Of a stretch of DNA of 64,000 bases, positions 16,744-30,300 are shown piece after piece. The notes under the pieces are model-generated. The model saw nothing but the letters and a program-made list of their open reading frames with translations, was not told where the DNA came from and searched no databases. A program made the position numbers and the translations under genes. Every line of letters begins with the position of its first letter. Positions within the stretch are counted from its first letter, which is position 1. Origin of the DNA: Begonia masoniana. Lineage: Eukaryota > Streptophyta > Magnoliopsida > Cucurbitales > Begoniaceae. The stretch covers positions 70,524,848-70,588,847 of the forward strand of contig CM039502.1 of assembly GCA_022432975.1 (NCBI GenBank), given 5' to 3'.

Positions 16744-18567
16744 TGTAACGACCCCTCATTTCAGCAAGATATTGTCCGCTCCGAGGATTGGGCCGCAGCC
16801 CAATATCCTCCCCTCACGTCTTTGTTTGGCGAGAGCACTTCCCGGAAGGTCACCCAACCTGAAATTACTCTCGCCGAAGAACGCTTAACTTCGGAGTTCT
16901 TATGGGATCCGTCGCCAATCGTGCTCCAAAACGCGTCTTGCTATCTTGGGAGGGATCTCTTACATATGTTTCATTTCCATGTACTTCCCCAAGCGATGTG
17001 GGTTCGTAACGGCCCCTGCTTCAACGGAGAAACCACTCCGGCCCAGGTCAGCCCCAGGATCCGCGGAGCTTTACCCACCTCCGGCCCAGGTCAGCCCCAG
17101 GATTCGCGGAGAATGGGTGGTTCCTTATCAGTCCGTTGAAAGACGGGTCGTCACAATCAACCCCCCTCGGGGGCCCAACGTCCTCGTTGGCCACATTTCC
17201 GGTTGGGTACAGGCTCTGATACCATTTGTAACGACCCCTTTCCCTAGCAAGATATTGTCCACTCCGGGGATTGCCTCCCCTCACGGCTTTGTTTGGCGAG
17301 AGCACTTCCCGGAAGGTCACCCAACTTGAAATTACTCTCGCCGAAGCACGCTTAACTTCGGAGTTCTTATGGGATCCGTCGCCAATCGTGCTCCAAAACG
17401 CGTCTTGCTATCTTGGGAGGGATCTCTTACATATGTTTCATTTCCATGTACTTCCCCAAGCGATGTGGGTTCGTAACGGCCCCTGCTTCAACGGAGAAAC
17501 CACTCCGGCCCAGGTCAGCCCCAGGATCCGCGGAGCTTTACCCACCTCCGGCCCAGGTCAGCCCCAGGATTCGCGGAGAATGGGTGGTTCCTTATCAGTC
17601 CGTTGAAAGACGGTCCCCCCCCCCGTCCCCACAATCAACCCCCCTCGGGGGCCCAACGTCCTCGTTGGCCACATTTCCGGTTGGGTACAGGCTCTGATAC
17701 CATTTGTAACGACCCCTTTCCCTAGCAAGATATTGTCCACTCCGGGGATTGCCTCCCCTCACGGCTTTGTTTGGCGAGAGCACTTCCCGGAAGGTCACCC
17801 AACTTGAAATTACTCTCGCCGAAGAACGCTTAACTTCGGAGTTCTTATGGGATCCGTCGCCAATCGTGCTCCAAAACGCGTCATGCTATCTTGGAAGGGA
17901 TCTCTTACATATGTTTCATTTCCATGTACTTCCCCAAGCGATGTGGGTTCGTAACGGCCCCTGCTTCAACGGAGAAACCACTCCGGCCCAGGTCAGCCCC
18001 AGGATCCGCGGAGCTTTACCCACCTCCGGCCCAGGTCAGCCCCAGGATTCGCGGAGAATGGGTGGTTCCTTATCAGTCCGTTGAAAGACGGGTCGTCACA
18101 ATCAACCCCCCTCGGGGGCCCAACGTCCTCGTTGGCCACATTTCCGGTTGGGTACAGGCTCTGATACCATTTGTAACGACCCCTTTCCCTAGCAAGATAT
18201 TGTCCACTCCGGGGATTGCCTCCCCTCACGGCTTTGTTTGGCGAGAGCACTTCCCGGAAGGTCACCCAACTTGAAATTACTCTCGCCGAAGCACGCTTAA
18301 CTTCGGAGTTCTTATGGGATCCGTCGCCAATCGTGCTCCAAAACGCGTCATGCTATCTTGGAAGGGATATCTTACATATGTTTCATTTCCATGTACTTCC
18401 CCAAGCGATGTGGGTTCGTAACGGCCCCTGCTTCAACGGAGAAACCACTCCGGCCCAGGTCAGCCCTAGGATCCGTGGAGCTTTACCCACCTCCGGCCCA
18501 GGTCAGCCCCAGGATCCGCGGAGAATGGGTGGTTCCTTATCAGTCCGTTGAAAGACGGGTCGTCACA
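16744..18567 (-). mobile_element. TRIM tandem: four LTRs and three internal domains, single insertion
   Basis: Four LTRs of about 400 bp (16744-17155, 17227-17633, 17705-18100, 18172-18567) alternate with three identical-length 71-bp internal segments. On the minus strand each internal segment starts with the Met-tRNA primer site TGGTATCAGAGCC and ends with a purine tract GAGGGGGGTTGA, and it has no coding capacity. LTR ends are TGTGACGACCC and GGGTCGTTACA. One perfect target duplication, ACTAA (16739-16743 and 18568-18572), flanks the whole set, so it is one insertion with shared LTRs. This is a terminal-repeat retrotransposon in miniature. LTR2 has a C-run in place of the usual GGGTCGTCACA neighbourhood, and LTR1 has about 20 extra bases. 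Confidence 0.93.
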
Positions 18568-18572
18568 ACTAA

Positions 18573-19140
18573 AATTTCATAAGTTATCCAAATATTATCA
18601 CGTGGAGAGTACTGATCAGGATAATTCCCAGGAAAGACTGTACTAAACAATCTCATAGACAGAATTACCTTTCCAAATAAGTTCCCAGGAAAGGCTAGAA
18701 GGGCCACTTAAAACCTAGTCTCCTAGACATAACTCACTTACACAGTATAATTACACCACTTAATTCGCGGTAGGATAAACAATAATAGATGCAATCCAAT
18801 TATTTACAGTATAATAGATAAATATCTAGCAAATGATAAAATAGAAAAAACCATCGTACCTGGTAAGTGAACGCAGAGAAATATTGCCGGAGCAGGAAAA
18901 TAGTCGTCGGTAATCAAGAAAAAAGTATTAGAAATATTTAAATAAATAAACATAAATTAAAATATCCATACTTTCAGAATTTTGATAGAAACTTTTAAAA
19001 TAAAAATACAATGAATAAACAATACGTCATAAAAAATTTCATCTAGGTTTAATACTTTGTATCTGCGTTTTTTTTAAATGTCAAAAGTAAATGATAAAAA
19101 AAAATGCAAAGAAATATCGTCGAAATAAAAAACGAGGGAG
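18573..19140. other. No gene recognised
   Basis: AT-rich sequence between the TRIM tandem and the palindrome cluster. I see no open frame of substance, no RNA gene and no clear transposon terminus. Confidence 0.4.
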
Positions 19141-19205
19141 AGAATTGAAGAATTGAAGGTGTGATTTTTTAAAGCCGACGTCGCAGATTTAAATGGGGGA
19201 GTCGA

Positions 19206-19417
19206 GTACGGCCGATCCATCTGGACTAGTCGTACTCGACGAGGAAGAACCCGTGATCTTTGTCACTGGTCTTAATGGAGGGAGGACGGCCCGTGACTGG
19301 GTTTGTTCCCCTTGGAGTACGGCCGGTCCAGCTGGATCGACTGTACTCGGTCTCCCTATTTTGCAAAAAAATTACAAAATGTGGACAGTACGGCTGGTCC
19401 AGTTGGACCAGCCGTAC
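19206..19417. repeat. Three related 30-bp palindromes
   Basis: Three hairpin-forming units start at 19206, 19317 and 19388. Each has the form GTACGGCYGRTCCA, two central bases, then the complementary arm. The third is a perfect 14-bp-arm palindrome; the first two keep 10-11 of 14 pairs. They lie in a GC-rich island inside AT-rich DNA, reminiscent of the GC-rich terminal repeats of the element at 33.4-53.7 kb, so they may be the end of a related element around T1. Confidence 0.7.
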
Positions 19418-19602
19418 TCGGTTGCGCAGGACGACCTGCTCACCCCCCCTACGAGGTTTAAATTGCTTATTTACAAAACGTTAAGGTTTTTTTTATGAAT
19501 AGTAAAATTTGAGGTTTGTTTTAGAAAAAACCGATAGTTTGAGGTTTTTTTTAAAAAAAACCCTATTTTATATTACGTTTTTATTTATATTAAATAATTT
19601 TT

Positions 19603-20415
19603 AATGGCGTAATACCCTGTACTATGTACTTTATTTCAGTTAGTCTCCTGTACTAAAACAATTGACAAATCAAATTCTATACTTGGATTCTGTTATCAGT
19701 TTTGACCTTCCATCAACAATTTCGTTAAACCTTCATTTAAAAAATTACCAAATGATATTGAATTCACTTGAAATTTTTACCACATCTTCAGTACTTAATG
19801 AGAAAATAATCTGGAAATGTTTGTGATTTTTTAACATATGTACGATTTATTGTAATTTTATTTTATTATTTTATAAAACAATTATAATAAATCATACAAG
19901 TTTTAGAAAATCATGAAAATGCTTTCATTATCTACCCATGATGTGGTGAACATGTGAAATGTTTTTCAAATAAATCCAATAAGTTTTGTTATTTTTTTAA
20001 AATTAATCTTAGTTTCTTCTTTACTTTATAAATTAATTTTTAAAAAAAATACCAAACAATATTGGATTTATTTGAAAGTTTTTTCACATATTCATCACAT
20101 CATGAGTAGATAATTAAATTTTTTTTGTGATTTTATAAAACTTGTATGATTTATTATAATAGTTTTATAAAATACTAAAATAAAATTACAATAAATCTTA
20201 TGTATTAAAAAATAACAAAAATTTTCAGATTATCTTTTCATTAAATAGTGAACATGTAGTAAAATTTTCAAGTGAATATAATACGTTTGGTAATTTTTTT
20301 AAATGAGTGTTTAACGAAATTGTTGATGGAAGGTTAAAACTGATAACAAAATCAAAGTACAAGGTTTGATTTGCCGATTTTTGTAGTACAAGATTAAAAT
20401 CGATAATTACCATTT
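19603..20415. repeat. Foldback element 1, about 400-bp inverted arms
   Basis: The left half, from AATGGCGTAATACC, is an inverted and only slightly diverged copy of the right half, which ends GATAATTACCATT. There is almost no loop, so the element is one giant imperfect hairpin. Matching landmarks include TCAACAATTTCGTTAAAC near 19.71 kb and GTTTAACGAAATTGTTGA near 20.31 kb. It has no coding capacity. It is probably a MITE or other non-autonomous DNA element. Sequence motifs are shared with the foldback at 31.3 kb. Confidence 0.85.
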
Positions 20416-22965
<2,550 letters not shown>

Positions 22966-23534
22966 GTTTTAGAAATGTTAATTCATTCATGAATAAGAAG
23001 GACATGTTCAAAGAAGAATCTTACAAAAGTAAATTGAAATAAGAGAATACACCTTATTGGTAACCATTTTTCTTCGTATTGATTTCATTGATAATACCGT
23101 ATTGATAGAATGATCACACCGTATTGTTAAGCTAACTTGGTCTCTGTCAGTTTATGATTTACCCAAGAAAACACAACCATCTCAAAGAGATAATTTCATA
23201 ATACTATAGAACCATTATCTCCTTTGATCACGTAATATGGGCATAAACGCCTAACGCCAACCACGGCTCAACAGCAATCACCCCGACGTAATCTTGGAAG
23301 ACTCAGTTCTAGAGTATTATCAAACTTCAGTGTTTTTATGGTACACAATATTTCAAAGCCTTCATTAGAATAACTTATTGATGAAATCCAACCATCTTAT
23401 TGGTAAACCAAATCATCGTATTGAAGAAAATAAGTTATCTTATTGGGATTCTTCATATCAATTTACATTAATAAGATTATTCAATTAACATGTAAACTCT
23501 TATTCACTCCATGAATTAACAATTTTCTAGCCTA
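22966..23534 (-). other. Leader region of the endogenous pararetrovirus
   Basis: About 570 nt between the primer site and the movement-protein ATG, a length usual for a caulimovirid leader. No long frame is present. An octamer of the form C(G/T)TATTG(A/G)T or close variants (plus strand) recurs about eight times between 23.05 and 23.44 kb. Confidence 0.5.
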
Positions 23535-23551
23535 CCATGGCTCTGATACCA
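23535..23551 (-). promoter_or_regulatory. Met-tRNA primer-binding site of the pararetrovirus
   Basis: The minus strand reads TGGTATCAGAGCCATGG, the conserved complement of the 3' end of initiator Met-tRNA used by caulimovirids to start reverse transcription. It is longer and more complete than the primer sites of the gypsy elements and TRIM in this window. It lies about 210 nt downstream of a TATA box on the same strand. Confidence 0.8.
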
Positions 23552-23751
23552 AAGGTAGCGGAAGAGAGGGATCTTTGAACAAAAGGAGAGAGAGGAGAGA
23601 GGGATCTTTGAATAAAAGACTTATTATTAAACAAGAGATTAAAACTTACAAGAGAGATGAAAACTTACAAGCGAGAGAGAAAGCACACTAGAGTTTTTCA
23701 GGGGAGAGAAGGCAAACTCTAAAAACTTGAGAAGAAATGAAAACTAAGGCT

Positions 23752-23763
23752 CCTTTATATAGA
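23752..23763 (-). promoter_or_regulatory. TATA box of the pararetrovirus promoter
   Basis: The minus strand reads CTATATAAAGGA, followed closely by AGTTTTCATTTC. Spacing to the downstream primer site and the position after a viral-type reading frame fit a caulimovirid pregenomic promoter. Whether it is active is unknown. Confidence 0.6.
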
Positions 23764-23825
23764 GGAGGAGCTTACAAACAAACAAACTTTAAATCGTCAT
23801 GGATGACGAACTAAAACACTAAGCA

Positions 23826-24779
23826 CTAGCTAGTGGAGCTAGTGGATGTACTAGTAGTGCTAGTGGAAGCACTGTTGGTACTAGTGGATGCATATTTTGG
23901 GTCCACTACTTTTGGAAAAGTCTGAAGCCACTTGGAATTTGGATGTCGTGGATATTGGACAGCTGGATTCCATTGCTTCCACTTGGTTGCTTCAATTTTG
24001 TAATTGGATCCTTCTGGAAATGAATCCATATTTCGTAAAAGATATTCTGATGGTGGTTTTGGAATAGGAGGTTGAACTCTTTCCCTCCAAGTCCTCCAAG
24101 TATGAGGATTTGTCATTTGCGATTTCCTGCAGAAATTTGCATTGTGACCCAAAGACCATATTCTTCAGGGTCATGATTTGTCTTCTAGCAAGATCACATT
24201 TGTATTCAGCATATTCTGATTTGTTTTTGTTATTTTTCTTAGCCCATTTATTTCGCTTTTTGCACCAGTTTCGATATTTGCGAACTCCTTTGGCAACATT
24301 AGCTTTGATTTGATCCAAAGCGTCTTGGACAATCCGATTTGGTCTATGAGGTCTGGGCGCCATTGGCCAAGGTCTCCATCGGATAATTCGATGAAGTTCA
24401 GGAATATGAACATTGCTTCTATTATGATATTTTGAAATAGGGAAGGGTATTCCCCAAGGAATTCGATAGGCTGCTGCATCAGCTCTTTCTCTTTGTAAAA
24501 GTGCTTCTTCCCAAGCCGCATTCCAGGGATCAAAAGCCATTAGAGAATTTTCTTTTTCCCTTTTCTCAGAGAATAATGATATTGGGAACAATCTATCAGA
24601 GAATTGAAAAGATCCTCTTTAGTTGGAATAATATCGTCAGGATTTTGAGATTCGCCTGGTAAAACCTGAAAGCGATTAGATCCTGAAAGCATAGAGAAAT
24701 CAGAATCAGAATTAGAACTATCTTCTTCTTCGTCAGAATCATCAAACATCTGGCCTTTTATGGTCTCCAACGTTTTTTA
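23826..24779 (-). pseudogene. Unassigned reading frame upstream of the pararetrovirus promoter
   Basis: Minus-strand coding remnant. It runs from an acidic N-terminal stretch (FDDSDEEEDSSNSDSDFS) through a tryptophan/proline segment (RWRPWPMAPRPHRPNR) and a basic region rich in lysine and asparagine (WCKKRNKWAKKNNKNK) to a Ser/Thr repeat tail. A frame change occurs near 24.55 kb and another near 24.12 kb. It ends 60 bp before the TATA box, the place where the last gene of a circular caulimovirid genome would end, so I infer it is viral. I do not recognise the protein. The 5' end is lost in the N gap. Confidence 0.5.
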
Positions 24780-24879
24780 NNNNNNNNNNNNNNNNNNNNN
24801 NNNNNNNNNNNNNNNNNNNNNNNNNNNNNNNNNNNNNNNNNNNNNNNNNNNNNNNNNNNNNNNNNNNNNNNNNNNNNNN
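24780..24879. other. Assembly gap (100 N)
   Basis: Exactly 100 N, a conventional gap of unknown size. It separates the pararetrovirus fragment from unrelated sequence and removes the left end of the following LTR-containing region. Confidence 0.99.
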
Positions 24880-25440
24880 AGGAGGAAATACAGTTACTTA
24901 AGGTGATTGTAGGGTAATACGCTTAGGATCGTACCCATAGAAGTTGGGACCATAGTTCGCAAACCTTTGACGTTTAGGATACGTGAGGGTGTTTGGAAGT
25001 TGGAAACAGAATTATCAGGAGGAGACACCATAGACGTGTAATGCTATAGTAAGTTTGCGAGAATGTGTGTAAAAAAAAAAAAAAAAAAAATTTAATAGGT
25101 GGGGAATAGAAATTAGATGCATGATTAGGCGAGATCGAAAAACCTTGCCGTTTGGACTATGGTAAATAGTTGAAGTTTAGGCTAAGGCATGCTGTGTTAG
25201 GAAGTCTGTAGTTAGTCGAAAGGGACACATAGATAGAAATGAACGTATAGAAGATTAGGCGAGTAGGAATTAGCAAATAGTAGTAGATTTAATTATTTAA
25301 CTTGGAGAGAATTTCGAGAGAATTAGATATTGTATAAGTATTCGAGACTTTGGGAAAGTTAGTAGGGTGCGAATTTGGTGAATAACTAAGCTGTAGATAA
25401 TTAATTCAATAGATAAAACATAAGAATAAGATGTAGTGTA
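24880..25440. other. No gene recognised
   Basis: Mixed-composition sequence with a short A tract near 25.07 kb. There is no supported coding region. It does not resemble the 5' part of the LTR families seen elsewhere, so the LTR to its right is truncated or this is a different element. Confidence 0.4.
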
Positions 25441-26454
25441 TATCCACCGATAGTCACTGTTCACATTTTGTCCTATTCGCATCTACCGCCAAACAGTGTT
25501 ACTGCCTTAGGTTTTCATCTTCTGATTTCAATTGCTATCTGCATCTTCCGATGACGTCAGAACATCTTTCGGCTGACGTCATCACCTTCTGCCGATTATG
25601 TTTACTATCTGTATCTGCCGATGATGTCATCACGTCTTCCGATGGCGTCATCACACATTCCGATTCCATCTGCTGCCTATATCTACCGATGACATCATCA
25701 TATCTTTCGATGACGTCATCACACATCCGATTCAGTTTTACTCAGCATCTACCGACTGACGTCACTCGTTATGTCTTATTCAATCCACCGGTGAACTCAA
25801 TTCTGTTTGAAGTTCACATCCACCGATTGACACTGTGCATCTTTTGTCGTATCTGCATCCACCGATAGTTTTTATCTTTCCACTCAGTTTTACTCAGCTC
25901 CTACCGTCTGACGTCATCTTTGTTTCTGTCTTTACAAATTGCATCTACCGACTGACGTCAGCTATTTCGTTTTATCTAAATCTACCGGTGAAGTCTTTTA
26001 AACTAAGTTCCCCGCCAACCTTATACCTATGTTTTTCTGCTTTATTTCCTGTTTATTCTGTTTATTTGTATATTCTGCTCATGTCATCCGCCTGAAATTT
26101 CTGTTTTATTCCACTTCTACATTTAAGTTCATTTCTGTTTTCTGCTTCACCCGAGAGCTCACTCTCCCCCTGTAAATATTTTCTGTTACTCACTGTATTT
26201 TCTCCCTCTCTGTAAAGCTACGTTTTAGGGTTTGCATTGACAGTGCATGTTTTCTGTCATTCGATTTTGTTTTCTGTTAAAGTTTTAAAAGTTCAGTCGT
26301 TAATGTTTTCTGTCTTTCTGTTTCTGTAATTCTGTGTGCCCCTAGTTTAAAAGTATTATGTTAAAAAAAAAAATAGTCCCCGTTTTTTGTCAACTGTACC
26401 GGAGTGATGGCTCCTATCCCGGACCCCGATCGAGTTCGGTTTTGGGCTGTCACA
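25441..26454 (+). mobile_element. Truncated LTR, gypsy family 2, inserted in gag of element C
   Basis: Plus-strand LTR 3' portion ending TTTTGGGCTGTCACA, matching the terminus of the element C LTR (TGTGACAGCCCG inverted). It is dense in TCTACCG, CATCTTCCGATG and TGACGTCA motifs. It breaks the gag frame of element C on the opposite strand. Its 5' half is missing, so the target duplication cannot be checked; the right-side candidate would be CCTTT. Confidence 0.75.
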
Positions 26455-27208
26455 CCTTTGCGGTTGTTGCTGCTGTTGTGGATCATTTCTCATAATCCCT
26501 CTTGGTGGATCTCTCTGTCTCTGGAACTTCGTTTCTAAGGCCTCTAACTGATAAGCCTTGGCCACCACCTTCACATATGGTGCCTCATCGAACCCTCCTG
26601 TTGTGATCCCTCGCAGAAGGTCCATCTTTAAACCTTGAATAAACTGGTGCACCTTGTTCTCATCAGTGGCCACCATGTGTGTTGCATATCTGGATAAGGA
26701 CTCAAACTTCTGAACATATTCAGCCACTGACCCATACTGTCGTAGCCGAGAGAATTCAAGCAACTTTTCCTTCCTCACTCCCCGGTCAAAATACTTCTCG
26801 TAGAAGATTTTCGTGAATCCCTCCCAGCTTAAAGCCACGGTAGTGGACTGCACTGTGTCCCACCAGAATCCAACACTTTCGGTGAGATAAAACGTGGCAC
26901 AAATAACTTTCTTGTTGTCTTCTACTTCTGCATAACTGAACATCTTCTCCATTGTTCGAATCCAGGTTTCAGCACGAGTCGTGTCTGTAGACAGTCCATC
27001 GAATGAAGGCGGCTGGAGTCGCCGGAACCTATCTCCACTGTTGTCATGTGGGGCATTAGCATGATTGTTGTTTCCAGTGGTTATTGTTTCTATCATCTTC
27101 TCTGGCAATCATGCGTTCAACCATGCGTGATTGTGCACCCACCAGCTCAGTTAGTCGGTCAATGGCTCGAGAGCTTTCGCTTGACTCTTCTTGATGTCCC
27201 CTCACCAT
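26455..27208 (-). pseudogene. Ty3/gypsy gag of element C, truncated
   Basis: The minus-strand frame starts MVRGHQEESSESSRAIDRL. A frameshift near 27.09 kb follows, then the retrotransposon gag domain: RFRRLQPPSFDGLS, ETWIRTMEKMFSYAEV, VGFWWDTVQ, and FYEKYFDRGVRKEKLLEF. A Gln-rich stretch closes it. This is the capsid-like gag of a Ty3/gypsy element. The zinc knuckle and all of pol are missing because an LTR of opposite orientation is inserted at the C-terminal side. It lies about 150 bp downstream of its own primer site and 5' LTR. Confidence 0.85.
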
Positions 27209-27353
27209 AATTAAGAAATCCTATAAACATAATAACCTAAGTTTAATAAACAGAACAGTTACAGTAACCTAAATACTTACAGTTGGTGGAGCGACCTCAC
27301 GTGGCGGGTTGCGCAGTCAGACATTTCACAGAATCGGTTTTAAAACCGTGTCT

Positions 27354-27364
27354 CTCTGATACCA
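27354..27364 (-). promoter_or_regulatory. Primer-binding site of element C
   Basis: The minus strand reads TGGTATCAGAG four bases downstream of the LTR end, complementary to Met-tRNA. It fixes the LTR as the 5' LTR of the gag-bearing element. Confidence 0.8.
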
Positions 27365-27368
27365 CAAC

Positions 27369-30300
27369 TGTGACAGCCCGAAATCGAACCCGATCGGGGT
27401 TCGGGATCGGAGCCATCACTACGGGACAGATAACAGGAAACGGTGACTATTTTTTTTTTTAACAGATCGGTCAAGACAGTGGACTTTATACTTTTAAATA
27501 TTTACAGAGAAATAGAATCGAATGACAGGAAACATGCACTGTCAACGTGAACCCTAAAAACGTAACTCTACAGAGAGGAAGAAACTACAGTGAATAACAG
27601 AACATTTACGGGAAGAGAGAGAGTTCTCTGGGATTGGAAGCAAAACAGGTTTCAATAATGGATAACAGAACAGAAATTAGCATAAGGCTGGCGGAGGAGG
27701 GAATGAAATTCTTAAAACATATAAAATACTGTTGGGCGGAAGAGATAAATTTGGCGGTGGATGTCGAATAAGACAAAACAGGTGAACAGTGTTCAGCGGA
27801 AGATGTAAACAGAAACTGTGAATAAACTGGGTGGAGGAGGTGATGACGTCAGCCGGAAGAATAGATGACGTCAACCGGAAGATACAGGCATTACCCTGCG
27901 GAAGACCTAGGTTACTGGGTGGATGACTTGGATGACGTCAGCCGGAAGACATAGTCGGAACTGGGCGGAAGACTTATGCTGACGTCAACGGAAGCCATGA
28001 ATACACTGGGCGGATGACTAGATGACGTCAGCCGGAAGACATCGTTTTAAACTGGGCGGAAGATTTATGCTGACGTCAACCGGAAGGCATGAATGCACTA
28101 GGCGGATGACTAGATGACGTCAGTCGGAAGACATAGTTCGGAACTGGGCGGAAAGACTTATGCTGACGTCAACCGGAAGACATGAATACACTGGGCGGTA
28201 GACTAGATGACGTCAGCCGGAAGACATATTCGGAACTGGGCGGAAGACTTATGCTGACGTCAACCGGAAGACATGAATACACTGGGCGGATGACTAGATG
28301 ACGTCAGCCGGAAGACATAGTTCGGAACTGGGCGGAAGATTTATGCTGACGTCAACCGGAAGACATGAATACACTGGGCGGATGACTAGATGACGTCAGC
28401 CGGAAGACATAGTTCGGAACTGGGCGGAAGACTTATGCTGACGTCAACCGGAAGACATGAATACACTGGGCGGATGACTAGATGACGTCAGCCGGAAGAC
28501 ATAGTTCGGAACTGGGCGGAAGATTTATGCTGACGTCAACCGGAAGGCATGAATGCACTGGGCGGATGACTAGATGACGTCAGCCGGAAGACATAGTTCG
28601 GAACTGGGCGGAAGATTTATGCTGACGTCAACCGGAAGACATGAATACACTGGGCGGATGACTAGATGACGTCAGCCGGAAGACATCGTTTTAAACTGGG
28701 CGGAAGATTTATGCTGACGTCAACCGGAAGGCATGAATGCACTAGGCGGATGACTAGATGACGTCAGTCGGAAGACATAGTTCGGAACTGGGCGGAAGAC
28801 TTATGCTGACGTCAACCGGAAGACATGAATACACTGGGCGGATGACTAGATGACGTCAGCCGGAAGACATAGTTTTACATAAGGAAACGGGCAGCGGTGG
28901 ACTTGATCGGATGATATAGTTTCTAAGGCAAGACTTAGCAACTTTTAACAGAAAGACGTACAGATAGAGAGCCTCAAAACAGAAGGCATAAAGGTTTTGG
29001 ACCTTCAAATCCGATTCAAAATTTACAGATTTCCAAGAAGACAAACTACACGGATGACTTTAAAACCAGAAATCGTCCATGCACAGATTAACAGAAAGTA
29101 TCCCAAACAATTCCAGAATACTTTAGAATATAACTGAACTATCAAATACAGCGGTTTCAAATAACTTAGACATCAGACCTATACATTGTTTTAAAATCTG
29201 AAAATCAGTACAGAACAGGACATATACTTGCAGAATTTCTTCAAAAAAAGAGTTTTACAACCAAACCAGGACTTCTAGAAGACTTTACAGATATAAACTT
29301 TTCAGAAAACTTAAACCTCAGATCAGTCATGTCTAGCTGCAGCAACCAACCCTCCATGAGCTCGAGCCATCAACTACATCAGATCATCATTTTGAGGCGC
29401 AAAGTCCTCGGTTTCAGGTTCAGTACCTACATCAGAGAGTTCACCTATGAGTCTAAAACTCAGTAAGGACATAATCAGAATGCAGTGGTGCATATGCAAT
29501 GCATGAACTTTCAGAAATTCAGTGACAGAACAGAACATTACATTTCAGTGGCAGAAGAATTAAGTGGGGCTTATAGGGGAACTGGTTCAGTAAGTGCACT
29601 ATCAGGCACGGCAGTTTTCAGATTCCCAGGGAGGGATAAAACGAGAGGGTCCTTGCCAGGGACAGTATTTTCAGATTCCCAGGGAGGGATAAAACCAGAG
29701 GGGCCAGTCCCCGTCCCACACTTAACCTGGTACATTTCAGTCAGATTTTATTCTTATTAATTTCAAACAGTGTACAGAAATCGGTTTGCATGAATTTTCA
29801 GGAAAACAGTGTATGCATGAACGGTGCCTGAACTTTAACTAGCAGATAACAGAATAAAACAGTAGACAGCAGAAGATAAATCAAAGCCAGACATTTCAGA
29901 ACATAACTTTAACTCTTCTACCCAAAACAACCCGACAGAACAGTAAACCTAGTACCTCCTTGATGTAGGGCCTTAAGGGCCGGATCTAAACTTATGAACT
30001 TACCTGTTTTCTAGAGGGTTGAAAACTTGGATGTCTCTGGAAAGAAAACTCGGACCTGTAGCATGCATGTACAGAATTTAAACACGCTACAAATGCTAAC
30101 TAAAATCATGTAGAATAAGCAGCAAACACATTTCAACTCTTTAGAAAACACACCAACGTGTTTTCATCCAAAAACAGTGAGTTTTTACCAAATACCGAAA
30201 CCCTAAACTTTGGTAAAAACTCACATTAAACTCATCCAAATTTGTTAGCATTAAAAGATTCCCACCTTTTTAGAAGAAGACGGGAAAATACAGGAGAAAC

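Noticed and set aside
16822..18582. Four nearly identical 111-codon frames
   Set aside because: They are the four TRIM LTRs read through in one frame. TRIM LTRs are non-coding.
19193..19498. 101-codon frame over the palindrome cluster
   Set aside because: Composition follows the palindromes, and there is no recognisable protein or conservation signal.
12540..19560. Inverted termini around T1 like those around T2
   Set aside because: The similar sequences near 12.56 and 19.52 kb are in the same orientation, so they do not form terminal inverted repeats.
25551..26095. Short hydrophobic frames in the LTR before gag
   Set aside because: They overlap the TCTACCG/TGACGTCA-rich LTR zone and shift with every copy; not coding.
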